Assembly: GCF_022832435.1 (NCBI RefSeq)
Contig: NZ_JALHLF010000015.1
Span: 2,673-59,232 of the forward strand
DNA: 56,560 nt
Direction: 5' to 3'
DNA from: Novosphingobium organovorum
GTDB taxonomy: Bacteria; Pseudomonadota; Alphaproteobacteria; Sphingomonadales; Sphingomonadaceae
The notes under the pieces: model-generated
What the model saw: the letters and a program-made list of their open reading frames with translations, nothing else
What the model was told of the DNA's origin: nothing
Database searches by the model: none
In this document: one piece after another, positions 1 through 9,411 of the stretch
Position numbering within the stretch: position 1 is the stretch's first letter
Layout: every line of letters begins with the position of its first letter
Program-made: the position numbers and the translations under genes

Positions 1-1
1 G

Positions 2-415
2 ATGCAGGGGATTCGCATCTTTATCGCGCGCTACCGGGCGGTGGCGGCGCTGTTGCTGGTCTTGGCGCTGGCGATGAAGGCGTTCGTGCCGACCGGGTTC
101 ATGGTCGGCACCGACACCGGCCGGACACTGACCGTGCAGATCTGCGACGGGCAGGGGCAGACCATGCTTACGCGCATCGCGCTGGGTTCGAAGGGCGCTC
201 AGCCCGACAAGACCCTCGACGAGCACGCCAAGGCGGCCAAGGACTGTCCGTTCACGGCGCTTTCGATGGCCTCGCTCGATGCCGGGGATGCGCTGTTCGT
301 CGCGCTGGCGCTGGCGTTCCTGCTGGCGCTCGGCTTTCTGCCCGCGCCGCCTCTGCGGCTTTACGCGCGGCGCTATCATCGCCCGCCTTTGCGCGCGCCA
401 CCCGCGCTGTCCTGA
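2..415 (+). CDS. DUF2946-like small membrane protein
   Basis: A 137-residue protein with a hydrophobic segment at about residues 12-30 and another at about 97-115, separated by a polar stretch with two cysteines (ICDG near residue 48, DCPF near residue 82). Size, the early segment ending in FVPTGFM and the CPF pair match DUF2946-type proteins, which often sit beside TonB-dependent copper receptors, as here (receptor starts 136 bases downstream, same strand). Function is unknown; a role in copper handling is an inference from the neighbour. The start is one base inside the window edge, so a longer N-terminus cannot be excluded. Confidence 0.6.
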   Translation: MQGIRIFIARYRAVAALLLVLALAMKAFVPTGFMVGTDTGRTLTVQICDGQGQTMLTRIALGSKGAQPDKTLDEHAKAAKDCPFTALSMASLDAGDALFVALALAFLLALGFLPAPPLRLYARRYHRPPLRAPPALS

Positions 416-550
416 ACCCTTTTGAACGGGCGGCTCCGTGCCGTCGTCACCGGTCAGCCGCGGCGTTTTGCCGCGCGTGCGATCCGCTCTTGCGCCCGAT
501 GGCGCGCGGGGCCGGTGCGTCATTCCATTCCGATTCAGGACGTAGATTTC

Positions 551-2671
551 ATGACTTCGCTTTTTTCGCGCGCGCTGCGCGTGTCGTTGCTGGGCTGTTC
601 GGCCCTGGTTCCGCTCGCCGCCCATGCCGAGGATGCGGCCGATCCCGCGAGCGTTCCGGCGGCCATCGTCGAGGGGCAGATGCCCGATGCCAGCGTCGCC
701 GGCACGACCCTTTCCGAAGAGACCATCCGCAAGCGCGGCGCCAGTGCGAGCGACACCAGCACCATCCTTGCAGACATCGCCGGGGTAAGCGTCAACGCAG
801 GGGGCGGCTTTTCGGGTATGCCCGCGCTCCGGGGGCTCAGCGAACAGCGCCTGCGTATGCTTGTCGACGGGCAGCCGATCGACCAGTCGTGCCCCAACGA
901 CATGAATTCGCCGCTGTCCTACACCAACCCGCAGACCGTTTCGTCGATCGCGGTGACGCCGGGGGTCGCCCCGGTGAGCCTGGGCGGTGACAATATCGGG
1001 GGCGTGATCGCGGTCGACGGACCGGCGCCGCGCTTTGCCAAGGGGGATGGCACGCTGGTGACGGGCAGCGCCTCGAGCTACTACCGTTCGAACGGCAACG
1101 CCTTTGGCGGCTCGGTCGCGCTGACCGTGGCGAGCCGCAATCTGAGCGCGACCTACACCGGTTCCTACACCCAGTCGGGCAACTACAAGGCGGGCGGTGA
1201 CCTCGGCACCGTCCACTCGACCCAATTCGCCAAGACCGATCACGCGCTCGCGCTCGCGCTCCAGACCGGGGCCGGGCTGTTCGAGGTCAAGGGAGGCTAC
1301 CAGTACAGCCCTTATGAGGGCTTCGCCAACCAGTGGATGGACATGATCGACAACCGCTCGTGGTTCGTCAACGGCCGGTTTCGCGGCGCCTACGACTGGG
1401 GCAAGGTGGACCTCACCGCAAGCTACCGCGACACCCGGCACTCGATGAACTTCCTCGCCGACAAGCTGCCCGGTGACATGCCGATGAAGACGCAGGTCCA
1501 CACCTTCAACAGCGCGGCGAAGTTCGAGATCCCGCTTAGCGAACACCACAGCCTGCGCACCGGGATCGAATACCAGCACCAGTGGCTCAACGATTTCTGG
1601 CCGCCGGTCGCGGATTCCACGATGATGGGGCCCGATACTTACGTCAACATCAACAAGGCGCACCGCAACCGTCTGGGCGCTTATGGGGAGTGGCAGGGCG
1701 ACTGGACCTCGACCCTCTCGACGACGCTGGGCGTGCGCTATGAGCGGGTGGCGATGAACACCGGCGACGTGCAGCCTTACGGAACGAGCATGATGCAGGC
1801 GGCCGACATCGCGGCGGCGGCGGCGTTCAACGCCCAGGGGCACCGCCGCGTCGATGGCAACTGGAACGCCTCCGCGTTGGTGCACTGGTCGCCCGCACCG
1901 ACCCTCGCGCTGGAACTGGGCTATGCGCACAAGACCCGTTCGCCCAACATCTACGAGCGCTACACCTGGGGTACCGGTTCGATGTCGAGCCGGATGATCG
2001 GGTGGTACGGCGACGGCAACGGCTATGTCGGCAATCTCGACCTCAAGCCCGAGCGGGCCGATACGGTGAGCGCGGCGCTGACCTATCGTCCGGCCGAGGC
2101 GGTCAGCCTCAAATTTTCGCCTTACTACACCCACGTCAACGATTACATCGACGCGGCCTATGTCGGCGTGCTGAGCGATCCTTTCGTCCAGCTCCAGTTC
2201 GCCAATATCGAAGCCGAGTTCTATGGGCTTGACGCTTCGCTCGAGGCGCGCCTCCAGGGAACGGCCGGGCAGGGCACCACGCTTACCGCGCGGCTTGCCT
2301 ATGTCCACGGCCAGAACCTGAGCGACGACCTGCCGCTCTACCACCAGATGCCCCTGAACGCGGCGGTGAAGCTGGCGCACACCGAGGGCGCGCTCGAGCT
2401 GTCGGGCGAGGTCGAATGGGTCGATCGCAAGGACCGGGTCGACACGCGCCGGGCCGAACCGGTAACCGCGGCCTATGCGACGGTGAACCTGGCCGCGGCC
2501 TATTCGCTGGCGGGCTGGCGGCTCGGGCTGGAGGCGAGCAACCTGTTCGACAAGGGGTACTATCTCCCGCTCGGTGGCATCGCGCTCGGCGACTACGACG
2601 TCAGCGGGGTCTACCGGCCGGTCGCCGGGCAGGGCCGTTCGATCAACGTGACGCTGGGAACGCATTTCTGA
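551..2671 (+). CDS. TonB-dependent outer membrane receptor, copper type
   Basis: A 706-residue outer membrane receptor. I chose the ATG at 551 because it begins a clear signal peptide (about 25 residues ending AHA) while the upstream in-frame extension is arginine-rich and unlike a leader. A plug domain follows (PALRGLSEQRLRMLVDG near residues 95-115), then a 22-strand-type barrel ending in Phe. Features resembling the OprC/NosA copper receptor group are SCPNDMNSP after the plug DGQPID segment, several Met-rich patches (for example GDMPM, STMMGP) and TRSPNIYERYTWG in the barrel. The substrate is therefore probably copper, moved with TonB energy; this is by family resemblance only. It is preceded by the DUF2946 gene and faces the pilus operon. 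Confidence 0.85.
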   Translation: MTSLFSRALRVSLLGCSALVPLAAHAEDAADPASVPAAIVEGQMPDASVAGTTLSEETIRKRGASASDTSTILADIAGVSVNAGGGFSGMPALRGLSEQRLRMLVDGQPIDQSCPNDMNSPLSYTNPQTVSSIAVTPGVAPVSLGGDNIGGVIAVDGPAPRFAKGDGTLVTGSASSYYRSNGNAFGGSVALTVASRNLSATYTGSYTQSGNYKAGGDLGTVHSTQFAKTDHALALALQTGAGLFEVKGGYQYSPYEGFANQWMDMIDNRSWFVNGRFRGAYDWGKVDLTASYRDTRHSMNFLADKLPGDMPMKTQVHTFNSAAKFEIPLSEHHSLRTGIEYQHQWLNDFWPPVADSTMMGPDTYVNINKAHRNRLGAYGEWQGDWTSTLSTTLGVRYERVAMNTGDVQPYGTSMMQAADIAAAAAFNAQGHRRVDGNWNASALVHWSPAPTLALELGYAHKTRSPNIYERYTWGTGSMSSRMIGWYGDGNGYVGNLDLKPERADTVSAALTYRPAEAVSLKFSPYYTHVNDYIDAAYVGVLSDPFVQLQFANIEAEFYGLDASLEARLQGTAGQGTTLTARLAYVHGQNLSDDLPLYHQMPLNAAVKLAHTEGALELSGEVEWVDRKDRVDTRRAEPVTAAYATVNLAAAYSLAGWRLGLEASNLFDKGYYLPLGGIALGDYDVSGVYRPVAGQGRSINVTLGTHF

Positions 2672-2679
2672 TGCGCGGC

Positions 2680-2707
2680 GCCCCGCCGGTCGGCTGACCG
2701 GCGGGGC
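2680..2707. terminator. 12-bp hairpin between convergent genes
   Basis: A perfect 12-bp stem (GCCCCGCCGGTC / GACCGGCGGGGC) with a four-base loop GGCT lies between the stop codons of the receptor and of tadC. It has no T-run on either strand, so it is a candidate bidirectional terminator rather than a canonical one. Confidence 0.5.
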
Positions 2708-2754
2708 GTGTGGCTTGGACAAGGGGGAATGTCAGGGGCCGTCTGGAAGGACGC

Positions 2755-3765
2755 TTAATGGCTGCCGGGACCCCCGCCCGAGAAGGCGTCGGCGATCGAG
2801 CAGGCCGCCGGGCCCAGGATGACCACGAACAGCGTTGGCAGGATGAACAGGATCAGCGGCACGGTCATGATCGCGGGCAGGCGGGCGGCCTTTTCCTCGG
2901 CGCGCATCATGCGCTCGTTGCGGAATTCGGCCGAGAGCACGCGCAGCGCCGAGGCGAGCGGGGTGCCGTAGCGTTCGGTCTGGATCATCGTCGTCACCAC
3001 CCCCTTGACCGCGTCGAGATCGACGCGCCAGGCCAGGTTCTCGAACGCCTGGCGGCGCTCGGTGAGGAACGAGAGTTCGATCGAGGTGAGCGAGAACTCA
3101 TCGCCCAGCTCGGGGTAGGCGCGGCCCAGTTCGCGCGAGACGCGGTCGAAGGCGGCATCGACGGTCAGGCCCGCCTCGGCGCAGATGACGAGCAGGTCGA
3201 GCGCGTCGGGCAGCCCTTTGCGGATCGCGAGCGTGCGCTTGGTGACGAGGTTCTGGATGAACAGGTCGGGGCCCTTGTAGCCGGCGATGAGCATCACCGC
3301 GAAGGCCATGAAGCGCTTGAAGCTGCCCCATTCGGGAAAGTAGTTGATCCAGTAGATGACGATCGCCGCGGTGCCGCCGAGCAGGATCGGCAGGACCAGG
3401 CGGCCGAACACCACCGCGACCGCCCATTGCTTGTCACGGATGCCGGCCTGCGCCATCTTCTGCTGGATTTCCTTAAGCTGGCTGTCCTGGAGCACCTTGA
3501 GGCTGCCCAGGATGCGGCTCATCCGGTCGGTCGTCTCGTTGCGGCGGATCAGGCTCTGGCGTTTGCGCGCGCCAGTGGTGATCCCCGCCTTGAGCGCCTC
3601 GCGCCGCTCGTTGAGCGCCTTGACGCGCTTGGACATCGGATCGCGTACGGTCAGCACGGTGTAGATCGCATAGAGCGTGGCCATCGCCGCGATCATCGCG
3701 AGGAAGGTGCCGACGAGGATGACGTCGAAACCCAGGATGGTGGGCCCTGCGGGCTGTTCGAACAT
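2755..3765 (-). CDS. tadC: Flp pilus assembly protein TadC (inner membrane platform)
   Basis: A 336-residue type II secretion F-domain protein. The start MFEQPAG at 3765 is chosen because further upstream the frame reads only an arginine-rich shadow of tadB. An N-terminal transmembrane segment (about residues 12-38), two hydrophobic segments around 110-150, the F-domain with LPDALDLLVICAEAGL at about 185-200, and a C-terminal hydrophobic segment (IMTVPLILFILPTLF) are visible. With TadB it forms the inner-membrane platform of the tight-adherence pilus. It is the last gene of the pilus operon, 17 bases after tadB. Confidence 0.93.
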   Translation of the reverse strand: MFEQPAGPTILGFDVILVGTFLAMIAAMATLYAIYTVLTVRDPMSKRVKALNERREALKAGITTGARKRQSLIRRNETTDRMSRILGSLKVLQDSQLKEIQQKMAQAGIRDKQWAVAVVFGRLVLPILLGGTAAIVIYWINYFPEWGSFKRFMAFAVMLIAGYKGPDLFIQNLVTKRTLAIRKGLPDALDLLVICAEAGLTVDAAFDRVSRELGRAYPELGDEFSLTSIELSFLTERRQAFENLAWRVDLDAVKGVVTTMIQTERYGTPLASALRVLSAEFRNERMMRAEEKAARLPAIMTVPLILFILPTLFVVILGPAACSIADAFSGGGPGSH

Positions 3766-3782
3766 GGTCCCTTGTCCCTCGC

Positions 3783-4754
3783 TCAGATCTCGAAACTGAC
3801 CATCTTGGCCATGATGAAGGCGCCGATGCCCATCCACACGCCGCCGGCCAGACCGGCGACCATCAGCCGCTCGTCGACGAAGAACTGGCCGATGTACTTG
3901 GCGTTGACCCACCAGATGAGGCCGAAGACGATGAACGGCAGCGAGCCCACGATGTAGGCCGAAGCCTTCGATTCCGAGCTCATCGCCCGGATCTTGAGCT
4001 TCATCTGCGCGCGCTTGCGCAGCACGTCGGCGAGGTTGGCGAGCGTTTCGGCGAGGTTGCCGCCGGTCTCGCGCTGGATCGCAAGGGTGATGCAGAAGAA
4101 GTTGAATTCGGCGATGCCCATGCGATCGGCGGTTTCCTGGAGGGCATCCTCCATGGTCTTGCCGATCTTGATGCGCTCGGTCACCAGCTTGAATTCCTCA
4201 CCCACCGGGCCGGGCACTTCCCTTGCCACCACACCCAGCGTCTCGGTTACCGGGAGGCCGGAGCGCAGGCCGCGCACGAGCAGTTCGATGGCGTCGGGAA
4301 ACTTGGTGATGAAGGCGTTGGTGCGCCGGTTGATCATCATGTTGAGCGCCATGTGCGGAATGCCCGCGCCCGCAAACAGGCCGAAGGCGAGGCCCAGCAG
4401 CGGCGCGCCCGACTTGAGGTAGATGATCGCGGTGACGAAGGCGCCGATCCCCAGCGAGCCATAGAGGTACTGGGTCAGCGTCCACGACATGCCCGAGCGC
4501 AGCAGGCGCAGTTCGAGCGCCTCGATGCGCGAGTTCGACCCCGCGATGCGCCGGGCCTTGGGGCGACGCGCGGCGACGGCCTTGCGCATCTGCGCCTCGA
4601 CCCGGTCGTTGGTGCTCTGCGAGTGGCGGTAGCGCAGCGCCTTCATGCGGCGCGCCGATTCCTTGGCCGGACTGGGGCCGGACAGGGCGAGAAACAGCAG
4701 CACCATCGTGGCCATCAGGCCAGCGGCAATGAGGATGAGCTGGATCGGATTCAT
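3783..4754 (-). CDS. tadB: Flp pilus assembly protein TadB (inner membrane platform)
   Basis: A 323-residue partner of TadC with a T2SSF domain. It has an N-terminal transmembrane segment, a basic cytoplasmic stretch, hydrophobic segments near residues 95-135, the F-domain (FPDAIELLVRGLRSGLPV at about 155-172, then IQRETGGNLAETLANL) and two C-terminal membrane segments. In most alphaproteobacterial clusters this gene directly follows the ATPase gene cpaF; here it follows cpaE with a gap of 69 bases, so the motor gene is missing from its usual place. Confidence 0.93.
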   Translation of the reverse strand: MNPIQLILIAAGLMATMVLLFLALSGPSPAKESARRMKALRYRHSQSTNDRVEAQMRKAVAARRPKARRIAGSNSRIEALELRLLRSGMSWTLTQYLYGSLGIGAFVTAIIYLKSGAPLLGLAFGLFAGAGIPHMALNMMINRRTNAFITKFPDAIELLVRGLRSGLPVTETLGVVAREVPGPVGEEFKLVTERIKIGKTMEDALQETADRMGIAEFNFFCITLAIQRETGGNLAETLANLADVLRKRAQMKLKIRAMSSESKASAYIVGSLPFIVFGLIWWVNAKYIGQFFVDERLMVAGLAGGVWMGIGAFIMAKMVSFEI

Positions 4755-4823
4755 CGCTTGCTTCTACCTTCTCTCGCTTCCCTGGCGCTCCCGACCCTGT
4801 CCGGAAAAAGGGGGCGGCCCGCC

Positions 4824-6107
4824 TCAGGCGTTCGCCGCGTCCTTCTTGGTGCCCATGCTCGACATGAAAGCCTTGATGTCGAGCTTGTCGAACAGCGAGG
4901 CCTTCTTGCCCTCGGCCGCGCCCGTCGGGCCTTCCTCGCGGCTGCTCAGAACCATCGCGGCCAGTTCGCGCATCGCGGCCCCCGCCTTGTTCGACCGGTT
5001 GGCGTCGGCGAACGTCTGGCCCAGCTTGGCGGCAAGCGCGGCGGCCTTGGCGTCGTAGGCGATCGACAGCGCGATCTTGGTCTCGATCGACGCCTCGAAG
5101 TCGGACTTGCTGATCTCGCTCACCGCCGCCTGCATCTTGTTGGCGACCACGATCACCCGCGCGTGCGGGGCGTTGACCTTGAGCCAGGACAGCATGCGGA
5201 TCGAATCGCGCGCCGAGGCGAGGGTGAGCTCGGTCACCAGCACCACCACGTTCACGTCGGCGACGAGCTGCGGGAAATTGATCAGCATGTTGCGCGGCAT
5301 GTCGATCACGGTCGCCTCGAACGCCTCGCGAAATTCCTCCTCGAGTTGCAGGAAGGCGGCGCCGTCGGTCATCAGCGGGGTGCTGATGGGGGCTTCGGCG
5401 GAGAGGATGGCGAGATTGTCGTTGGCGCGGATCATCGCGCGCTCGATGAACAGGCCATCGATACGGCTCGGGTTCTCGATCGCGTCGGTGAGGCCGCGGC
5501 CGGGCTCGAGATCGAGGCACAGCGCGCCGGTCCCGAAATGGATGTCGAGATCGAGCAGCGCGGTGGGCAGCTTGTTGTCGGCGCTGAACAGCCAGGCCAG
5601 CGAGGTGGCGATGGTCGAGGCGCCGACCCCGCCGCGCGTGCCGATCACGGCGGTCGAGATGTGCTGGCTCGCGCCGCTGCCGTCGCTGCTCTTGGGGGCG
5701 GCGTAGACGGCCTGCGCCTGCGCCAGCGAATCGCGCACCTGCGCGGGCGAGAGGGGCTTGAGCAGGTAGTCGTGGATGCCGCTGGCGATGAGGTCGCGGT
5801 AGAGGCGCACGTCGTTGACCTGGCCGACCGAGATCACGATCGTCCCCGGCTCGCACACTTCGGCCAGCGCGTTGATGTCGCTCAGCGGATCGCCGCTTTC
5901 GGACAGGTCGACCATCAGGATGTTGGGCGAGGCGGTGATCGAGAGCGACTGGATGGCGTTGCGCAGGCCGCCCTTGTTGCACTTTTCAGGCTGCCAGCCC
6001 ATTTCCATCGCGATCGGCCGGATCACATCGAGCGAGGCTTCGTCGCACAAGTAGGCGGCGAACTGGTCGCGTCCGTTACCCGCGCCGGATTTCCAAGGTG
6101 CGTTCAT
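4824..6107 (-). CDS. cpaE: Pilus assembly protein CpaE/TadZ, MinD-like ATPase fold
   Basis: A 427-residue cytoplasmic protein. Residues about 15-135 form a receiver-like domain (ILMVDLSE, then YLLKP at 114-118), and residues about 150-390 a MinD/ParA-like domain. The deviant Walker A reads GTRGGVGAST at 156-165, with Arg and Ala where the two signature lysines of MinD would be; such substitution is common in CpaE/TadZ and suggests weak or altered ATP use. LLDLDIHFG follows. CpaE/TadZ proteins place the pilus machine at the cell pole. It starts three bases after the cpaD stop codon, so the two are translationally close. Confidence 0.93.
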   Translation of the reverse strand: MNAPWKSGAGNGRDQFAAYLCDEASLDVIRPIAMEMGWQPEKCNKGGLRNAIQSLSITASPNILMVDLSESGDPLSDINALAEVCEPGTIVISVGQVNDVRLYRDLIASGIHDYLLKPLSPAQVRDSLAQAQAVYAAPKSSDGSGASQHISTAVIGTRGGVGASTIATSLAWLFSADNKLPTALLDLDIHFGTGALCLDLEPGRGLTDAIENPSRIDGLFIERAMIRANDNLAILSAEAPISTPLMTDGAAFLQLEEEFREAFEATVIDMPRNMLINFPQLVADVNVVVLVTELTLASARDSIRMLSWLKVNAPHARVIVVANKMQAAVSEISKSDFEASIETKIALSIAYDAKAAALAAKLGQTFADANRSNKAGAAMRELAAMVLSSREEGPTGAAEGKKASLFDKLDIKAFMSSMGTKKDAANA

Positions 6108-6110
6108 CGA

Positions 6111-6770
6111 TCAGCTCCCACTCGTGCCGGTTTCGGAAACCTGGTTGCCCTTGCCGGTCGTCTCGGCCTTGCGGTAGGCCTCGATCGCCTTGGTCGAGGT
6201 CATCACCGTGGTGTCGCCCGAGCCCTGCTGGCCGCTGATGAGATCGTCCGGGTTGGCGATCATCGCGGCGAGGTTCGAGTTGGTCGCGCAGCCGTAGTTG
6301 CTCGACAGGCCGTTGTTGGGGTTGAAGTCCGAACGCGTGTCCCAATTGGGGCAGCTGGGGACCGAGGCCTGCGAGCGCGACAGGATCACGCGCACCGTGC
6401 CCGGCTCGACATAGCCCGCGGTTACCGGGGCGCCTTCGCTGAGGAGGATGCCGCGTTGCGAGGCAAGCTCGGCGACGGCGGTGCGGGCCGCCGGGTTGTG
6501 CGCCGGGTCCTCGATATAGACCTTGTCGCCGTACTTGAGCTTCATCGCGTCGAGCCAGCCCTTGAGGCGCTGCGGTTCGCCATAGGCGAGCCCGGCGTCG
6601 CTGGCGGTGAGGTCGAGCGTGTAGTTGGTGGTCTCGACCACGGGCTGGTGCGGCGAATACATCGAGCGGTTGGTCGGCATGCCGCCGCAGCCGGCAAGCG
6701 CGGTGGCCAGCGCCAGGATGAGCGTGGCCCCCGCGATCCGGCGCGTGCGTGACGGGTGGATGGTGCGCAT
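6111..6770 (-). CDS. cpaD: Pilus biogenesis lipoprotein CpaD
   Basis: A 219-residue lipoprotein: MRTIHPSRTRR is followed by a hydrophobic stretch and the lipobox LAGC (Cys28). I prefer the ATG at 6770, which has GAAAGAG about nine bases upstream, over a TTG six codons earlier. The mature part resembles CpaD, including the segment SCPNWDTRSDFNPNNGLSSN and YGCATNSNLAAMIANPDDL near residues 145-185. CpaD is an outer-membrane-associated partner of the CpaC secretin. It lies 14 bases after cpaC and just before cpaE. Confidence 0.93.
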   Translation of the reverse strand: MRTIHPSRTRRIAGATLILALATALAGCGGMPTNRSMYSPHQPVVETTNYTLDLTASDAGLAYGEPQRLKGWLDAMKLKYGDKVYIEDPAHNPAARTAVAELASQRGILLSEGAPVTAGYVEPGTVRVILSRSQASVPSCPNWDTRSDFNPNNGLSSNYGCATNSNLAAMIANPDDLISGQQGSGDTTVMTSTKAIEAYRKAETTGKGNQVSETGTSGS

Positions 6771-6784
6771 GGTGGTCAGCTCTT

Positions 6785-8296
6785 TCAATTGAGGTTGAAA
6801 CCGGGCTGGGCGGCGGTGTCGTCGGCGCTCGTGGCCTGACCGGTCGCGCCGGTGGGCGCGGCGGGCGCCGTCGTCGCAGGGGCACGGGTCGGGGCGGGGC
6901 GCTTCTGGCCGTCCTTGCCGTCGCTCGACTGGTTGGCGAGGATGCGCTGAAGTTCGTTGGGCGAATTGAAGCCGTCGGTGGGCAGCGCGATCTGCGAGGC
7001 GTCGACCGGGCTGACGAGGTAGGGCGTGATGACGATGACCAGTTCGGTCTCGCCGCGCTTGTAGCTGGTCGAACGGAACAGCGAGCCCAGGATCGGCAGG
7101 TCGCCCGCGCCGGGCATCTTCTGGATCGAATTCGAGGTGTTGTTGCTCAGCAGCCCGGCGATCATGAAACTCTGGCCTGAGCCCAGCTCGACCGTCGTTT
7201 CGGTGCGGCGGGTGGTCAGCGCGGGCACTTCGTAGCCGTTGAGCGTGACCGCACCGTCGCTCGACAGTTCGGAAACTTCGGGGCGCACGCGCAGCGAGAT
7301 ACGGCCGTTGGAGAGCACCGTCGGGGTATAGCTCAGGCTCACGCCGTACTGCTTGTATTCGATGGTGACGGTGGTGCTGCCGCTGCTGCCCTGGCTGATC
7401 GGGATCGGGTATTCGCCGCCGGCGAGGAATTCGGCGGTCTCGCCCGAAAGCGCGGTGAGGTTGGGCTGGGCGAGGCTGGTGACGAGGCCCACCGTCTCGC
7501 CCGCGTCGAGCGCGGCGAGGATGTTCATGCCGAACAGCTTGCCGGCCCCGGCCAGCGTCGTGCCCGAGCTATAGGCCGAGACCGAGGTGCCCGTGCCGGT
7601 CGCTCCGACGCCCAGGCTGCCCGATGTGGCAAGCCCGGTGGCCGAACCCTGGCCGACGCCGAACTTGAAGCCGTTGGTGTTGTCGATCGAGGAAAGGTTG
7701 ACCCCCAGCGACTTGACCAGCGAGCGGCTGACTTCGGCGATGCGCACCTGCAGGTTGACCTGGAGCGGGGTCGCGGTGCGCAGGCGGCTGATGACGTTGG
7801 CGTCCTTGCCGACATAGGCCTGGACCAGCCGTTCGGCTTCGGCGGCATCTTCGGGGGCCTTGATCGTGCCGGTCAGCAGGAACGTGCTGGTGCCCATCGT
7901 CGAGACGGTGATGTGCGCTTCGGGCATGGCCAGCTTGAGCATCGAATCGACGCTGTCGAAGTTCGAGCCGACGCGGATGTTGGCCGACCAGATCACCTTG
8001 CCCGCCTTGTCGCTGGCATAGACCGTGGTGGTGCCGCCAGCCTTGCCGAAGACGTAGAGCTGGCTGGTCGACTTGACCTGGACGTCGGCCACCGAATCGT
8101 TGGCGACGAACACGTCGGCCATGCGGGCGGGCAGCGTGACGAGCTGGCCGTTGCCGATCGACAGCGAGATGTCCTGCGCGGGCCGCACGACGGTCTGCGC
8201 CTGGGCCGGGCTCGCCGCAGCGGCGGTCAGCAGCGCTGCGGCCGGTATGAGCGCGCAGGCCGCGCCGAGCAGGGAAGGAAGGAGGCGACGCGTCAT
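6785..8296 (-). CDS. cpaC: Flp pilus outer membrane secretin CpaC/RcpA
   Basis: A 503-residue type II/III secretion secretin. The ATG at 8296 begins a signal peptide (MTRRLLPSLL... ending PAQA); the in-frame region upstream lacks leader character. The N-terminal pilus-secretin domain (SLSIGNGQLVTLPARMADVF, about residues 40-110) is followed by a BON/N1-like stretch and the secretin domain from about residue 200 (TALSGETAEFLAGGEYPIP, then PILGSLFRS and VIVITPYLVSP). The C-terminus is rich in Ala, Pro and Thr. It forms the outer membrane gate of the pilus. Confidence 0.94.
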   Translation of the reverse strand: MTRRLLPSLLGAACALIPAAALLTAAAASPAQAQTVVRPAQDISLSIGNGQLVTLPARMADVFVANDSVADVQVKSTSQLYVFGKAGGTTTVYASDKAGKVIWSANIRVGSNFDSVDSMLKLAMPEAHITVSTMGTSTFLLTGTIKAPEDAAEAERLVQAYVGKDANVISRLRTATPLQVNLQVRIAEVSRSLVKSLGVNLSSIDNTNGFKFGVGQGSATGLATSGSLGVGATGTGTSVSAYSSGTTLAGAGKLFGMNILAALDAGETVGLVTSLAQPNLTALSGETAEFLAGGEYPIPISQGSSGSTTVTIEYKQYGVSLSYTPTVLSNGRISLRVRPEVSELSSDGAVTLNGYEVPALTTRRTETTVELGSGQSFMIAGLLSNNTSNSIQKMPGAGDLPILGSLFRSTSYKRGETELVIVITPYLVSPVDASQIALPTDGFNSPNELQRILANQSSDGKDGQKRPAPTRAPATTAPAAPTGATGQATSADDTAAQPGFNLN

Positions 8297-8385
8297 GGCA
8301 GGGCCCTTTGCGATGGCCGGAAGGCGAGAAGAAGTACGGTTGCGAAGGCGCGGTGCAAGAGCGGGCGTGATCGGGCGCATGGGGC

Positions 8386-9411
8386 TCACTTCAGGCCGGT
8401 GGAAACCGGCTCCTCGGTGGTCACCTTGCCGCGGGTGACGCGCACCACCGGGCCCGAGGGAACGGGGCGCGCGGCCGGAGCGCCAGCGCTGGCGAGCTGG
8501 GGCGAGGGCATCAGCGCGCCGCCGTTGCTCTCCACCGCCTGGGGCGGGGCGCTCGAGCGCTGGAAGCGCGAGACGTCGCCGCCGGTGACATAAGTGCTGT
8601 TGCCTTCGATCGGACGGGTCATGGCCTGGCGCATGAGCAGGGCCTCCTGCTCCTTGGTGGCGCCCTCGGGGACCTTGACGTCGCCGCTGGCGAGTGCGCT
8701 CTCGAAGGTGCCCTGGTTGTCTGCAATCGATCGCAGCGAGAGGCTGAGTTCGCCGATCTCTTCGGCGACCGCGATCTTTTCGGCGATGCGCGGGGTCACT
8801 TCGAGCGTGACGGTGCGGAAGGCACGGACCACGGTCTTGCCGTCCTCGACGTCGTTGTTGGTGGTCTGGTCGGTGGCCAGGACGCGCAGGTTGCGCAGGA
8901 TCGTTTCGGTGGTGCTGAGCGGCTCGCCCTGGCCCTTGACCTGCTGGGTGAGCATCATGTCGACCCGGTCGCCGGGAAAGATGAAGCCGCCAACGCCGGT
9001 CTTGGCCGAAACCGAGATGGTCACCGCGCGCATTCCCGGCCCGAGCGCGGCCGCGAGGAATCCGCGATCACCCGGCGCGACGAGGGAGCCTTGGGTGACC
9101 GGCTGGCCGGCGGTGATCGGGTAGCGCACGACGGTGCCGAGCAGCTTGCTCATGTCCGCCTCGCCGTCGATGAAGTAGACGTCCTTGACCAGCTCCTTGG
9201 GCCAGTCCTGGTACGAGATCGAGTCGGCGGTGAGGATGGTTCCCACGGGCAGGGCGCGCTGGGCCACGAGAACCTTGGGGCCCTTGGGGGCGACGGCCAC
9301 GGCTTCGGCCTTGGGAGCCGACGCTCCGGCGAACATCGAACGCGCTGCGATCGCTGTTCCGGCCGCCACGATCAGCGCGACCACCAGCAGCAGCAGCTTC
9401 TTTCTATCCAT
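8386..9411 (-). CDS. cpaB: Flp pilus assembly protein CpaB/RcpC
   Basis: A 341-residue protein with one N-terminal membrane anchor (MDRKKLLLLVVALIVAAGT), a SAF domain at about residues 45-115 (VLVAQRALPVGTILTADSI) and an RcpC/CpaB domain from about 120 (GMRAVTISVSAKTGVGGFIFPG, DRVDMMLT). The C-terminal 70 residues are Pro/Ala-rich and low complexity. It is a periplasmic structural component working with CpaC. The gap to cpaC is 89 bases. Confidence 0.93.
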   Translation of the reverse strand: MDRKKLLLLVVALIVAAGTAIAARSMFAGASAPKAEAVAVAPKGPKVLVAQRALPVGTILTADSISYQDWPKELVKDVYFIDGEADMSKLLGTVVRYPITAGQPVTQGSLVAPGDRGFLAAALGPGMRAVTISVSAKTGVGGFIFPGDRVDMMLTQQVKGQGEPLSTTETILRNLRVLATDQTTNNDVEDGKTVVRAFRTVTLEVTPRIAEKIAVAEEIGELSLSLRSIADNQGTFESALASGDVKVPEGATKEQEALLMRQAMTRPIEGNSTYVTGGDVSRFQRSSAPPQAVESNGGALMPSPQLASAGAPAARPVPSGPVVRVTRGKVTTEEPVSTGLK

